Notes: generated by a model not told the origin, from the letters alone. A stretch of DNA of 64,000 nucleotides from JABDIY01 sp963803875 (GCA_963803875.1 CAWDOA010000008.1:520782-584781); one strand, 5' to 3'. Counted from the stretch's first letter, positions 17,430 through 26,529 are shown. Numbers and translations: made by a program.

Positions 17430-18368
17430 TCAGAGCGCAGCAAGGGTTGCCCCAACTCCAGCTTCCAGGGGCGTCGGCACGCAATTGAACCGAGCCTCGA
17501 AGGCGGAAGAATCAAGCACGAAGTCGCTATCGAACTCGTACTGGAGCTCGATGAGCTCGCCGAGCGGCTTGACGAAGCGACCCAGGATCCCCAGCAGCCA
17601 GCTCGGCATGGCTGAGACCTTGCCCTCGACTTGCGCCGATCGAGCGACAAGTTGGGCCAGCTCCAGCTGCGTCACCGCCGGGGCCGTGGGACAGTGCCAA
17701 GCCCTTCCCCACGCCGACGGCTCCGAGGCGAGCGTCACCATCGCAGCGGCGATATCTGGCACGTAGGTGACCGAGTGCAGTGCTTGAGGTGAACCCACGA
17801 TCGGAGCTCTTTTGCCGATGGCAGCGCGTTTCATGAACCGCTCCCCAAAGGAAGAGGCCACCACGCCGGGTCCGTAGAAGTCACTTGCACGAACCGCTGC
17901 CACGCGAAGACGTCCGTCCCAGTGCTCGGCCTGGAGTTCGTTCCAGAGCCGGGCTCTGACCCGTCCCTTGCGGGTCGTTGCGGTCAGAGGGAGTTCCTCG
18001 GTCATCGGACCCTCGACCGGTCCATAGCCGTACAGGTTCTCGAGAACGATCAGAGGAGCATCCGCTGCCTGGCAGCCCTCGACAATCGCACGCTGGAGGC
18101 CCGGGAACTCTTCGACCCAACGGTGATAGGGCGGCGCGGCCACATGAAAGACGATCGTGGCGTCGCCAATGGCGTCGATTGCCTGGGATGGGTCGCCGAG
18201 GTCTGCGGCAACCGCCCGTGACCCACGATGGGTTGATCCGGAGCGGGTGATCAGCAAGGGCTTCAAACCGAGCGCCACAAGTCGATCGACGAGGGCCCGA
18301 CCGACCGGGCCGGCTCCAAGGACTGCGGGGCGAGCCAGAGTCTTGTCGGTTTCGGTTTCGCCACTCAT
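17430..18368 (-). CDS. NAD(P)-dependent epimerase/dehydratase (extended SDR)
   Basis: A 312-residue Rossmann protein. The cofactor loop is LGAGPVGRALVDRLVALG, a G-x-G-x-x-G variant, and strand 4 reads TIVFHVAAPPYHRW. The usual Tyr-x-x-x-Lys is not obvious: the matching region is NLYGYGPVEGPMTEE. HSVTYVPDIAAAMVTLA resembles the C-terminal part of epimerases. The substrate is unknown. It is the only gene between groS and the PPOX gene and is transcribed in the same direction. Confidence 0.75.
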   Translation of the reverse strand: MSGETETDKTLARPAVLGAGPVGRALVDRLVALGLKPLLITRSGSTHRGSRAVAADLGDPSQAIDAIGDATIVFHVAAPPYHRWVEEFPGLQRAIVEGCQAADAPLIVLENLYGYGPVEGPMTEELPLTATTRKGRVRARLWNELQAEHWDGRLRVAAVRASDFYGPGVVASSFGERFMKRAAIGKRAPIVGSPQALHSVTYVPDIAAAMVTLASEPSAWGRAWHCPTAPAVTQLELAQLVARSAQVEGKVSAMPSWLLGILGRFVKPLGELIELQYEFDSDFVLDSSAFEARFNCVPTPLEAGVGATLAAL

Positions 18369-18412
18369 GGTTCAACCGATCTCTTGAAGAACAACTGGGA
18401 GCATTGATCGCG

Positions 18413-18808
18413 CTAGCCCATCTGGGTTGTGTGTTCGGGCCTGACCACCATGACCACCCGTTCGTCGCCGGGCAGATGGAACGGGTACTCGTCAACGCCC
18501 ATGTACTTCTTGGCCATGCTGTTGATGAATGAATGGTCACCGTCGTCTTCGACCCGCGTGACCTCGCCACGAATCTCGAGGTAACGGTACGGGTTCTCCG
18601 GGTCGGTGGCGCTCAGCGCTACCGAGGGGTTGGCTTCCAGATTCCGGAACTTCTGTCGACCCCGAGTGAGTGAGAACCTGATGTTGCCGTCGGCATCACC
18701 TCCGGCCCAGACCGGCGTGCTCTGAGGATTACCGGAAGGTCCGACCGTAGCTACATGCCAGAACGCAACCTTGGACAACATGTCTTGGTAGTTCTCAGGG
18801 ATCGTCAT
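18413..18808 (-). CDS. PPOX-class, probable F420-dependent oxidoreductase
   Basis: A 131-residue split-barrel flavin/F420-binding protein. HVATVGPSGNPQSTPVWAGG and IRFSLTRGRQKFRNLEANP are the hallmark strands of the actinobacterial PPOX/F420-dependent group, followed by RYLEIRGEVTRVED. The ATG at 18808 (TIPENYQDML) is preferred over upstream starts that extend into non-conserved sequence. The family reduces F420-linked substrates or sequesters cofactor; no substrate is predicted. Confidence 0.82.
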   Translation of the reverse strand: MTIPENYQDMLSKVAFWHVATVGPSGNPQSTPVWAGGDADGNIRFSLTRGRQKFRNLEANPSVALSATDPENPYRYLEIRGEVTRVEDDGDHSFINSMAKKYMGVDEYPFHLPGDERVVMVVRPEHTTQMG

Positions 18809-18910
18809 AGACCCCATCCTACGGTCGACGTGTCTCCGGCTGAGCCCGATCTGTCGGCCGACAGCGACATTCAGAGCCAATTCTCGGCCCAGGGCGACAC
18901 TTGATGTAGA

Positions 18911-18933
18911 CCTCAGCCGAGATTTCGGTGAGG
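18911..18933 (-). terminator. Possible terminator hairpin after tsaD
   Basis: CCTCA-g-CCGA-gatt-TCGG-TGAGG can fold into a stem of nine pairs with one bulged base, 13 bases downstream of the tsaD stop. There is no T-run on the minus strand, so if it terminates it is not a classical intrinsic site. Confidence 0.35.
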
Positions 18934-18946
18934 GGGGGTGAAGGGG

Positions 18947-19942
18947 TTAGAGGCGGAGGTTGGGGGTGGCGCCTGTGTCGAGGGCTGTGGGGCCGTCGGC
19001 TTGAAGCCGCCAGTGAGCCGCGGCAGCGATCATGGCGGCGTTGTCGGTACAGAACTGACGGGCCGGGACGAGGCCATCCACGCCGCGGCTGGCGCATTCG
19101 GCAGCAAAACGAGCCCGAAGCTCGGAGTTGGCGGCCACTCCCCCGCCCAAGCACGCCGTCTTCACTCCGAACTGATCCACCGCCTGCATACATTTCGTCA
19201 CCAGCACGTCGACCACCGCCTCCTGGAAGCCAGCCGCCAAGGCATCGTTGGACGTCTCGGGATGTTTGCGCACGTAGTTGATGACCGCAGTCTTCATACC
19301 GCTGAAGCTGAAGTCGAGGCTGCCGTCCATCAACCCCCGGGGAAAGTGAATCGGCTCCCCCTCGAATACTTGGGCGATCCGATCGATCACCGGTCCACCC
19401 GGATAACCGAGCCCGAGGTACCGGGCGACCTTGTCGAACGCCTCGCCTGCGGCATCGTCGATGGTGGACCCGACTAGTTCGTAATCCCCACGGTCTTTCA
19501 CGTACACGATCGATGTGTGGCCTCCGCTCACCAACATCGTGACCATTGGAACCTCGAGGTCGGGCCGTTCCAGAAACGCAGCAAACAGATGACCTTCGAG
19601 GTGATTCACACCCACGTAGGGCTTGTCCCAGGCCAGTGCCAGAGTTTTCGCAGCAGTCACGCCGATCAGAAGGGCTCCGATGAGGCCCGGCCCGTTCGTG
19701 GCGGCGACGGCGGTCAGGTCGTGCGGTGCCACTTCAGCTTGGTCGAAGGCCGTGCGCAACACCGGTTCGAGAGTCTCCAGGTGGGCGCGACTGGCCACCT
19801 CGGGAACGACCCCGCCAAAGGGTGCGTGTATCTCGATCTGGCTGGACACCACATTCGAGAGAACCCTGGTTCCGCCTTCCACGATCGCAACACTGGTCTC
19901 ATCGCAGCTGGTTTCAATTGCCAGAATCAGATTGTCAGCCAC
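18947..19942 (-). CDS. tsaD: tRNA N6-threonylcarbamoyladenosine transferase subunit TsaD
   Basis: A 331-residue ASKHA-fold protein (Gcp/Kae1). It begins LILAIETSCDETSVAIVEGG, has the metal-binding HLEGH (NHLEGHLFAAFLE), then MLVSGGHTSIVYV, SGMKTAVINYV and LGGGVAANSELR. With TsaB and TsaE it transfers threonylcarbamoyl to A37 of ANN-decoding tRNAs. The GTG at 19942 (VADNLILAIE) is the likely start and overlaps the rimI stop by eight bases, showing tight coupling. Confidence 0.95.
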   Translation of the reverse strand: MADNLILAIETSCDETSVAIVEGGTRVLSNVVSSQIEIHAPFGGVVPEVASRAHLETLEPVLRTAFDQAEVAPHDLTAVAATNGPGLIGALLIGVTAAKTLALAWDKPYVGVNHLEGHLFAAFLERPDLEVPMVTMLVSGGHTSIVYVKDRGDYELVGSTIDDAAGEAFDKVARYLGLGYPGGPVIDRIAQVFEGEPIHFPRGLMDGSLDFSFSGMKTAVINYVRKHPETSNDALAAGFQEAVVDVLVTKCMQAVDQFGVKTACLGGGVAANSELRARFAAECASRGVDGLVPARQFCTDNAAMIAAAAHWRLQADGPTALDTGATPNLRL

Positions 19943-20456
19943 GTACCCCACCGGTCCGTTCTCCGAGGCGTTGGAGCAATGCATCGTATTCGGCGCTGTC
20001 GATGTCGTGAGCCCACAGGATCAGTGCATCCTCACCATCGGGGTAGTAGCCAGCTCGAATACCAACCGGTCCCAGACCGAATCGGCGATACAGCGAAATC
20101 GCCAAATCGTTCCCGGCCCGAACCTCCAGCGTGGCGTTCCTGCTGCCGCCGGCCACGCTCCGCCGCAGTAGTTCGGCGAGGAGGATCCGTGCCAGTCCCC
20201 GACGCCGCATCCCGAGGTCGACGGCAACGTTCATGATGTGGACGTCATCCCCCACGAACATTGCACCTGCGAAACCGACGATGGCGCCATCGAGTGACCC
20301 GACCAGCCACAGACGTTCTTCAGGGCTCATGCGCAGCTCGCCCTCGAACAGCGCCCGTGACCACGGCGACGCATTGGCGGCCAGCTCGATTCGAGCCACA
20401 TCATCGAGATCAGCGCTGGCGAATTCCCGCACCTGAAGTGCCGCGGACTCCGTCAT
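19935..20456 (-). CDS. rimI: RimI-like ribosomal-protein-alanine N-acetyltransferase
   Basis: A 173-residue GNAT. Motif A is DLGMRRRGLARILLAELLRR and the following segment ATLEVRAGNDLAISLYRRFG is typical of RimI. RimI acetylates the N-terminal Ala of S18 in Escherichia coli; actinobacterial members are broader. It sits between tsaB and tsaD with overlapping ends, the common tsaB-rimI-tsaD order. Confidence 0.88.
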   Translation of the reverse strand: MTESAALQVREFASADLDDVARIELAANASPWSRALFEGELRMSPEERLWLVGSLDGAIVGFAGAMFVGDDVHIMNVAVDLGMRRRGLARILLAELLRRSVAGGSRNATLEVRAGNDLAISLYRRFGLGPVGIRAGYYPDGEDALILWAHDIDSAEYDALLQRLGERTGGVRG

Positions 20457-21112
20457 GATCTACCAGCACCCCCCGGCCGTGTCTTGATGTTGATAGCGGC
20501 GTCAGGATCGCGCAGATACATCGGTTCGATCGCTGAAGCCGGAAGCGACGCGGTATCTGGTCCGATCAGCGCAGCGGCCGCAACGCTTGGCACCACGCCC
20601 CGATGGACCGAAGCAACCGCCTCGAACTCGTCGATGTAACGGTCCGCTCCATCGCCCACACACAGAGCATCAGCGGACAGGAGCGAAACAAGTTCAGCCG
20701 GGCTCACAACGAGCGGCTCGCCTTCGGCCGACATGTCGGCCGTGAACACTTGATTGCGGCGAGCGTCGATGACTGCAAACAGCGGACCGTCGTGCGAAGG
20801 GGCTGCCGCTGCCAGCAACTGAAGCGAGCTGACAGGGACAACAGGCACATCGAGGGCGAACGCCAGTGACTTCGCGGTTGCGATCCCCACCCGCATTCCG
20901 GTGTAACGACCGGGACCGATATCGACCACGATCCGATCGACACCCGATAGCGAAATCTCAGCTTCAGCCAGGACCGATTGCAGCATCGGAGTGATCTCCT
21001 CGGCATGCCGACGATCGGTCATGACTGATCGTTCGGCCAGAACATGCCCGTCTTTCGCGAGAGCGATCCCAACCAACGCAGTCGACGACGAGATGGCCAG
21101 AGAAATCACCAT
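20453..21112 (-). CDS. tsaB: t6A biosynthesis scaffold protein TsaB
   Basis: A 219-residue inactive ASKHA paralogue of TsaD. It starts MVISLAISSSTALVGIAL and has VDIGPGRYTGMRVGIATAKS, the usual GPGSFTGLRIG-like signature with Arg-Tyr replacing Ser-Phe. It dimerises with TsaD in the threonylcarbamoyl transfer complex. The ATG at 21112 overlaps the tsaE end; its own stop overlaps the rimI start (ATGA). Confidence 0.92.
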   Translation of the reverse strand: MVISLAISSSTALVGIALAKDGHVLAERSVMTDRRHAEEITPMLQSVLAEAEISLSGVDRIVVDIGPGRYTGMRVGIATAKSLAFALDVPVVPVSSLQLLAAAAPSHDGPLFAVIDARRNQVFTADMSAEGEPLVVSPAELVSLLSADALCVGDGADRYIDEFEAVASVHRGVVPSVAAAALIGPDTASLPASAIEPMYLRDPDAAINIKTRPGGAGRS

Positions 21113-21588
21113 TCCACCTCTGCCAGCCGTTCCCGCCACCGGTCGAGAACTTGGGAGTCCGCCTCGACAGTGATCACTCTCTCATCCTCGTCATCGGAAT
21201 CGGCGACCAGACGAACAACTAGACGTTCAACCGGCAAGACATCCTCGATGGTGTCGCCCCACTCGATCACGGTGACGCCACTCTCGATCAGCTCCGGCAG
21301 ATCGAGGTCGAGCGTCTCCGCCAGATCATCGAGTCGATACACGTCCAGATGATGAAGTAGTTCTCGGCCCTGGTATTGCTGATGGAGGGCAAACGTTGGG
21401 CTGGTGACGCGATCGTCGACACCGAGACCCAGTGCGACGCCCTTGGCGAACTGGGTCTTTCCCGCACCGAGGTCACCAGTGAGCACGATCAAGTCCCCGG
21501 TCGACAATGCAGCGCCTATTTGCGCAGCGATGGAAACCGTATGATCCGGAGATTCGGATCGAATGGATGTGAGAACAACGGTGGACAC
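21106..21588 (-). CDS. tsaE: tRNA t6A biosynthesis ATPase TsaE
   Basis: A 160-residue P-loop ATPase. LTGDLGAGKTQFAKGVALGL is the Walker A region, VTSPTFALHQQY the switch-like segment and HLDVYRLDD the Walker B region, followed by VTVIEWGDTIEDVLP, all in TsaE order. It powers turnover of the TsaB-TsaD complex. The GTG at 21588 is the likely start, with no clear Shine-Dalgarno sequence; this first gene of tsaE-tsaB-rimI-tsaD is probably leaderless. It is divergent from the PLP enzyme by only 23 bp. Confidence 0.93.
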   Translation of the reverse strand: MSTVVLTSIRSESPDHTVSIAAQIGAALSTGDLIVLTGDLGAGKTQFAKGVALGLGVDDRVTSPTFALHQQYQGRELLHHLDVYRLDDLAETLDLDLPELIESGVTVIEWGDTIEDVLPVERLVVRLVADSDDEDERVITVEADSQVLDRWRERLAEVEW

Positions 21589-21611
21589 GACCCCGTTAGT
21601 CTGCCTTGACA

Positions 21612-22547
21612 ATGAGTCCGCCCACCGACACTTCTGACCCAGCCCGCAACGTTCTACCCTCCGATATCGAAGCGGCAGCTGATGTGATTCAGCCAAGGCT
21701 TCGGCGGACGCCGGTGCTGATCGACGACGACATCGTCTACAAGCTCGAACTGCTACAGCACAGCGGCACCTTCAAGGCTCGGGGCGCAACGCACGCACTT
21801 GTCAAGGCGATCGAGGGTGGGGAGGTTGGAGATGCCGGTGTGGTGGCGGCGTCGGGAGGTAATCACGGAGCAGCGGTCGCATGGGCGGCCAAGGAGCTGG
21901 GCGTGCCGGCCAACATTTTCGTGCCCACGATCTCTTCTCCCACCAAGGTTGAACGGCTCCGGTCCTACGGCGCAACCGTCCATCAGGTTGGCGATGTGTA
22001 TGCCGAATCGTTGGCCGCCAGCCAGAGTTCATGGAACGACAACGGTGGCTTCAGCATCCACGCATACGAAGCCCCGAACGTGGTCATGGGAGCGGGCACA
22101 TGTGCGATGGAAATGGAACAGGACGCAGGACCCCTCGACGTTGTCTTCGTGTCGTGCGGCGGAGGGGGCTTGGCGGCCGGAACCGCGGCGTGGTTCGACG
22201 GCCGAACCGAGCTTGTGATCTGCGAGACCGAAACCACGGACGCGTTTGCGGCGTCGGCCGCCGTCGGCCGCCGGGTGGAAGTGGAAGTGTCAGGCATCGC
22301 AGCCGACGCCCTCGGCGCCACGAGCATCGGAGAACTGGCGTGGGACATTCTGAGATCGACTCCGACCACGAGCGCAGTTGTCTCAGATGAAGAGACAATC
22401 GCGGCCCGTCAGTGGATGTGGGACGAGTTCCGGCTGCTGATCGAGCACTCGGCCGCAGTGGCTATCGCCGCCCACCGCAGCGGCCGCTGTGACACCGCGA
22501 GCAAACGAGTGGGAATCATCGTGTGCGGAGCGAATACGTCCTTTTGA
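21612..22547 (+). CDS. Pyridoxal-phosphate-dependent serine/threonine dehydratase-like enzyme
   Basis: A 311-residue fold-type II PLP enzyme. The PLP Lys is in HSGTFKARGATHAL, the substrate loop is ASGGNHGAAVAWAAKELG and the phosphate-binding glycine loop is SCGGGGLAAGTAAW. The layout is that of threonine/serine dehydratases and serine racemase, without a C-terminal ACT domain. The exact reaction is not decidable from sequence. The ATG at 21612 was chosen (a TTG lies at 21606). The stop TGA is itself part of a TGATTCCGCTCG repeat unit. Confidence 0.85.
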   Translation: MSPPTDTSDPARNVLPSDIEAAADVIQPRLRRTPVLIDDDIVYKLELLQHSGTFKARGATHALVKAIEGGEVGDAGVVAASGGNHGAAVAWAAKELGVPANIFVPTISSPTKVERLRSYGATVHQVGDVYAESLAASQSSWNDNGGFSIHAYEAPNVVMGAGTCAMEMEQDAGPLDVVFVSCGGGGLAAGTAAWFDGRTELVICETETTDAFAASAAVGRRVEVEVSGIAADALGATSIGELAWDILRSTPTTSAVVSDEETIAARQWMWDEFRLLIEHSAAVAIAAHRSGRCDTASKRVGIIVCGANTSF

Positions 22548-22560
22548 TTCCGCTCGCGTC
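22545..22560 (+). repeat. Single GATTCCGCTCG repeat unit at a stop codon
   Basis: TGATTCCGCTCGCGTC begins with the TGA stop of the preceding gene and matches the start of the unit repeated near 8 kb and 45 kb. No hairpin is evident. Confidence 0.6.
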
Positions 22561-22590
22561 GTCGGCGCCAAGGAGCGCCATGATCCACCC

Positions 22591-23154
22591 CTAGAGGAGC
22601 TCCACCATGAGGTCGGCTGCGTTTGAGAACGGCTCGGGACTCGCCTGGCTACGGCTGAGCACGAACGCTCCCTCGAGCGAACACAGGATGAGGTTCGCCA
22701 GTTTTGCCGAGCGATCAGGGGAGTAGCCGTTGGCCTCCAGGTACTGCGTCATGGAGTCCTCCCAGTTACGAAACGATGAAGCGCACGCGTCGGCCAGAGG
22801 CCCTGACCCCGGTTCGGTCTCGAGGGTCACCGTGGTTACCGGACAACCCTCCACATACCCCGATCGCTCCAACCAGCTGGCAAAGAGAGCAGCGAGACCA
22901 CGGACGGCGAGATCCGGCGACTCACTCCGATCAAGGGTCGACTGAATCATGTGGTTCACGTAGCCATCGGCGGACTCGATCGCCTCGGTGGCGAGTTGCT
23001 CCTTACCTCCGGGAAAGTGGAAGTAGAACGAACCCTTCGGAGCTCCGCTCAGCTCGAGCACTTCGGCGAGGCCGGTGGCCGCATACCCCTGCCGGCACAG
23101 CAACCGGGCGGTGGTTCGAATCGCCCGTTCTCGAGCGTCGGAACTCCTCGGCAT
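22591..23154 (-). CDS. TetR/AcrR-family transcriptional regulator
   Basis: A 187-residue regulator. The helix-turn-helix is ARLLCRQGYAATGLAEVLEL followed by SGAPKGSFYFHFPGGKEQLA. The C-terminal domain, with YVEGCPVTTVTLE and SLEGAFVLSRSQ, resembles the LmrA/YxaF-type TetR group. It is divergent from a molybdopterin oxidoreductase gene with a 66-bp spacer that holds a palindrome, so it probably represses itself and that gene in response to a small ligand. Confidence 0.88.
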   Translation of the reverse strand: MPRSSDARERAIRTTARLLCRQGYAATGLAEVLELSGAPKGSFYFHFPGGKEQLATEAIESADGYVNHMIQSTLDRSESPDLAVRGLAALFASWLERSGYVEGCPVTTVTLETEPGSGPLADACASSFRNWEDSMTQYLEANGYSPDRSAKLANLILCSLEGAFVLSRSQASPEPFSNAADLMVELL

Positions 23155-23183
23155 ACCCGCACTCTACTTGATAGCGGTCGTAT

Positions 23184-23199
23184 TATGGCGTTCACCATA
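23184..23199. promoter_or_regulatory. Candidate TetR-family operator
   Basis: TATGG-CGTTCA-CCATA is a perfect 16-bp inverted repeat, extendable to ATTATGG/CCATAGT with one mismatch. It lies in the middle of the TetR/oxidoreductase divergent spacer, 30 bp from the TetR start and 22 bp from the oxidoreductase start. Confidence 0.6.
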
Positions 23200-23220
23200 G
23201 TACCGGGCTACGGTCGAGCC

Positions 23221-25518
23221 ATGACCGATCTCGCCGACCCCGAAGCCACTGTTGCTCCGCTCTTGCCCCATGATCCGGATCAGTGGCATGCAACCGCCTG
23301 CATCCTGTGCGAGAACAACTGCGGTATCGAGGTGAAGGTGAGCGAACAGGGTCGGTTCACACGGATCAGGGGTGACAAATCCCATCCCGAGTCGAAGGGG
23401 TACACCTGCGAGAAGGCACTTCGGCTCGACCACTACCAGAACGGCCGCCACCGACTTACCACGCCGATGAAACGAATGCCCGATGGAACCCACCAACCCA
23501 TCGACTGGGACACCGCTGTTGCCGAGATCGCCGACCGGCTTCGCACCGTCCGCAACACCCACGGTGGTGAGTCGATCTTCTACTACGGGGGAGGTGGGCA
23601 AGGGAACCACCTGAATCCCCCACACGGAATCGCACTGCACCGCGCCTTCGGCGGACGCTATCGCAGCGGTGCGCTCGCCCAGGAGAAGACCGGCGAATTC
23701 TGGATCGACGGGCAGATGGTTGGGGGCCACACCGTCGGCGACTTTCATCACACCGAGGTTGCGATCTTCGTCGGTAAGAACCCGTGGCAGTCCCACGGCA
23801 TCCCCGAAGCACGCCGCGTACTGAAGGCGATCGCGGCCGACGAGAACCGGTCGATGGTCGTGATCGACCCGCGGGTCTCCGAGACTGCGGCCCTCGCCGA
23901 TCACCACCTCCAGGTGAAACCGGGAACCGACGCATGGTGCCTCTTGGCTCTGCTCGGCACGCTCGTGCAAGAAGGTTTGGTCGACCACAACTTCCTTCGG
24001 GATCACGTGGTGGGCTCTGACCAACCGCTGGCCCGATTCGCAGTTGTGCCCGTCGCCGAATACTCCAACGTCTGTGGTGTGCCCGAGGACAACATCCGGG
24101 CCGCAGCTCGCAGGATTGCTACCGCGTCCAGCGCCTGTGTGTACGAGGATCTGGGCATCCAGATGGGCATCAATTCCACGCTCTGTTCCTACCTCAACAA
24201 GATGTTGTGGGTCCTCACAGGCAACTTCGCCAAGGAAGGCGGACAGAACCGTCATACCCATCTGGTCGACATCACCGGTGGAGGCCGCCAGTCGGGCGTC
24301 AGCCCAGTTACTGGCGAGCGGATCATCGCCGGCTTGGTGCCGTGCAATGTGATCCCGGATGAGATTCTCACCGATCACCCCGCTCGTTTTCGTGCCATGA
24401 TCGTTGAATCCTCGAATCCGGTGTCGTCGCTGGCCGACACCCCCAGGTGGATCGAAGCCCTCGGATCACTCGATTTCGTGATTGTGATCGATGTGGCGAT
24501 GACCGAGACCGCCCGCCACGCCGACTACGTCCTGCCTGCTGCCTCTCAATACGAAAAGTGGGAAGCGACGTTCTTCACCGGCGAGTTCCCCGAGAACGTC
24601 TTCCAGCTCAGGAGACCGCTGCTTCCTCCCGCTGAAGGAACACTTCCCGAAGCCGAGATCCACTCCCGGATCCTCAGGGCAGCACAGTTGATCCCCGAAG
24701 CAACGCTGGAGAGACTTCGCAACGCAGCCACGCAAGGACGGGCGGAGTTTGCGGCCGCCTTCTTCGATGCGGCAGCGGACAATCCCGTGGTAGGGGCAGC
24801 TGCGCAGATCGTGCTTTATGACGCACTCGGCCCGACACTGGCGAACGGTGCCCAGCCGGCTGCTCTGCTCTGGGCGATCGCTCATCGCATTTCGCCCAGG
24901 TTCGGCCCTGCGATCAACCGGGCCGGCATCGAGGGCGAAGGCATTGAACTGGGCGAGAACCTGTTCGAGGCACTTCTCGACTCCGAGCGAGGAGTGATCT
25001 TCAGCCGGGACGAGTACGACCACGTCTGGGACTACGTGAACACTCCCGACGGCAAGATCCACATCGACATTCCGGAGATGCTCGAACTGCTCGACGGGCT
25101 CAGGCCCGATGGTCCTCGTATCACCAGTACGGAGTTCCCATTCGTTCTCGCAGCCGGCGAACGTCGCTCGTTCACCGCGAATGCGATCATGCGGGATCCC
25201 GACTGGCGAAAGAGAGACAGGGGCGGCGCGTTGCGGATCAGCCCCACCGACGCCACCGAACTCGGCCTCGATGAGGACAGCAGAGTGAAGATCATCACGT
25301 CGAAGGGGGAAGCCATTGCAACGATCGAGATCACCGACATCATGCAGCCCGGCAACGTCTCGATCCCCAACGGGCTCGGACTCGACTACCCCGACGAATC
25401 CGGTGAGCACACGGCGATCGGCGTAGCGGCCAATCGGCTGACCGACACCGACCACCGCGACGAATTTGCCGGCACCCCGTTTCACAAACACGTCGCCGCA
25501 CGGCTCGAGCCCGTGTAA
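23221..25518 (+). CDS. Molybdopterin-dependent oxidoreductase (DMSO-reductase superfamily)
   Basis: A 765-residue protein. The N terminus binds a [4Fe-4S] cluster through C27-x2-C30-x3-C34-x28-C63 (ACILCENNCGIEVKV and GYTCEKALR). Molybdopterin-binding parts include AIFVGKNPWQSHGIPEARRV, VIDPRVSETAALADHHLQVK and, near the C terminus, GALRISPTDATELGLDEDSR and IPNGLGLDYP. There is no Tat signal, so it is cytoplasmic. The molybdenum ligand is not obvious: the usual Cys/Ser/Asp region reads YRSGALAQEKTGEFW. The substrate is unknown. It is divergent from a TetR regulator and followed by an SRPBCC gene 17 bp on. Confidence 0.88.
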   Translation: MTDLADPEATVAPLLPHDPDQWHATACILCENNCGIEVKVSEQGRFTRIRGDKSHPESKGYTCEKALRLDHYQNGRHRLTTPMKRMPDGTHQPIDWDTAVAEIADRLRTVRNTHGGESIFYYGGGGQGNHLNPPHGIALHRAFGGRYRSGALAQEKTGEFWIDGQMVGGHTVGDFHHTEVAIFVGKNPWQSHGIPEARRVLKAIAADENRSMVVIDPRVSETAALADHHLQVKPGTDAWCLLALLGTLVQEGLVDHNFLRDHVVGSDQPLARFAVVPVAEYSNVCGVPEDNIRAAARRIATASSACVYEDLGIQMGINSTLCSYLNKMLWVLTGNFAKEGGQNRHTHLVDITGGGRQSGVSPVTGERIIAGLVPCNVIPDEILTDHPARFRAMIVESSNPVSSLADTPRWIEALGSLDFVIVIDVAMTETARHADYVLPAASQYEKWEATFFTGEFPENVFQLRRPLLPPAEGTLPEAEIHSRILRAAQLIPEATLERLRNAATQGRAEFAAAFFDAAADNPVVGAAAQIVLYDALGPTLANGAQPAALLWAIAHRISPRFGPAINRAGIEGEGIELGENLFEALLDSERGVIFSRDEYDHVWDYVNTPDGKIHIDIPEMLELLDGLRPDGPRITSTEFPFVLAAGERRSFTANAIMRDPDWRKRDRGGALRISPTDATELGLDEDSRVKIITSKGEAIATIEITDIMQPGNVSIPNGLGLDYPDESGEHTAIGVAANRLTDTDHRDEFAGTPFHKHVAARLEPV

Positions 25519-25535
25519 CGCACTAGCGTTGCCAC

Positions 25536-25991
25536 ATGCGGACAGTCCAGGTGACCAAGACCCTCGATGCCGATCAATCCAGCGTGTGGGCGGTGCTGTA
25601 TGACTTCCCCAACATTGCTCAGTGGAACTCCGGTGTCCAAACGTCATTCGCAACAGGAACCGAGCTGGGGGTTGGAGCGCAGCGTCATTGCGATCTCAAG
25701 CCGACGGGCCAACTGGAGGAAACACTGGTCGAACTGGAGGAACCCAATCGCGCAGTGGTCAGTATCGACTCGGCCAAGCGCCTGCCGATGAAACGGGCCC
25801 TGGTCGAGTTCCTGCTCAGGCCCGCCGGAACCGGCACCGAGGTAACCGTCAATTACAACTATGAACCCAAGGGTGGACCTTTCAAGGGGCTGGTTGGCCG
25901 AGTGATGGACGGCCAGCTGGAAACGGGTTTTGGGGGATTTCTCGACGACCTCGGCACAGAGGCAGGCAGACGGGCCGGCGCATCCAGCTAG
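25536..25991 (+). CDS. SRPBCC-family (START-like) protein
   Basis: A 151-residue helix-grip protein. VTKTLDADQSSVWAVLYDFP and IAQWNSGVQTS are the typical N-terminal strand and helix of polyketide-cyclase/SRPBCC proteins, and the C-terminal helix begins GPFKGLVGRVMDGQ. Such proteins bind hydrophobic ligands. Its close position behind the molybdopterin enzyme suggests a shared substrate. It overlaps the convergent acetyltransferase gene by four bases. Confidence 0.8.
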   Translation: MRTVQVTKTLDADQSSVWAVLYDFPNIAQWNSGVQTSFATGTELGVGAQRHCDLKPTGQLEETLVELEEPNRAVVSIDSAKRLPMKRALVEFLLRPAGTGTEVTVNYNYEPKGGPFKGLVGRVMDGQLETGFGGFLDDLGTEAGRRAGASS

Positions 25992-26506
25992 ATCAATTGG
26001 TCAAGCGGAACGTGCCGGTACACCAGGCCGGGGCTCCCAAAGACCTCCTCGGACCGTTCCAGCGTCGCACCCAGTCGCTCAGCAACAGCGATCGACGGGC
26101 CATTCTGTGCGTTGATCAGGCTGATTGCGGTGTGCCAACCGAAGTCCTCATACGCCGACCGCAGTGCTCGCCGGGCTCCCTCTGTTGCAAACCCCCTTCC
26201 CACGAACTCAGGTAGGAGAGCCCAGGTGATCTCCGGTTCGGGCCAGCCCTCAGGGGCCCACATGCCGGTCCATCCGACCAACCGGCCGGATGTAGTTTCT
26301 TCCATAGCGAACGGGCCGAATCCCCGGAGGGCCCAGTGGCCGAGATAGGCGGCAAGCTTTCGCCACGCCTCCCACCTCTCGCATGGACCTCCGTACATGC
26401 TGCTCGAGGGATGCGCAAAGAAGGCTGCGACGTCGTCGAAATCTGATGACCCGAAGGATCGAAGGGTCAGACGTCGGGAGTTGAGGGTCGGGATTTCGAG
26501 GCCCAT
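25988..26506 (-). CDS. RimJ/RimL-type GNAT acetyltransferase
   Basis: A 172-residue GNAT. LNSRRLTLRSFGSSDFDDVA is the usual RimJ/L opening, ITWALLPEFVGRGFATEGAR contains motif A, and HTAISLINAQNGPSIAVAER is the motif B region. The ATG at 26506 has AAGG eight bases ahead and is preferred to the GTG at 26515. Substrate unknown. Confidence 0.85.
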   Translation of the reverse strand: MGLEIPTLNSRRLTLRSFGSSDFDDVAAFFAHPSSSMYGGPCERWEAWRKLAAYLGHWALRGFGPFAMEETTSGRLVGWTGMWAPEGWPEPEITWALLPEFVGRGFATEGARRALRSAYEDFGWHTAISLINAQNGPSIAVAERLGATLERSEEVFGSPGLVYRHVPLDQLI

Positions 26507-26529
26507 CCGCGCCACCTTAGGGTGGAGGA

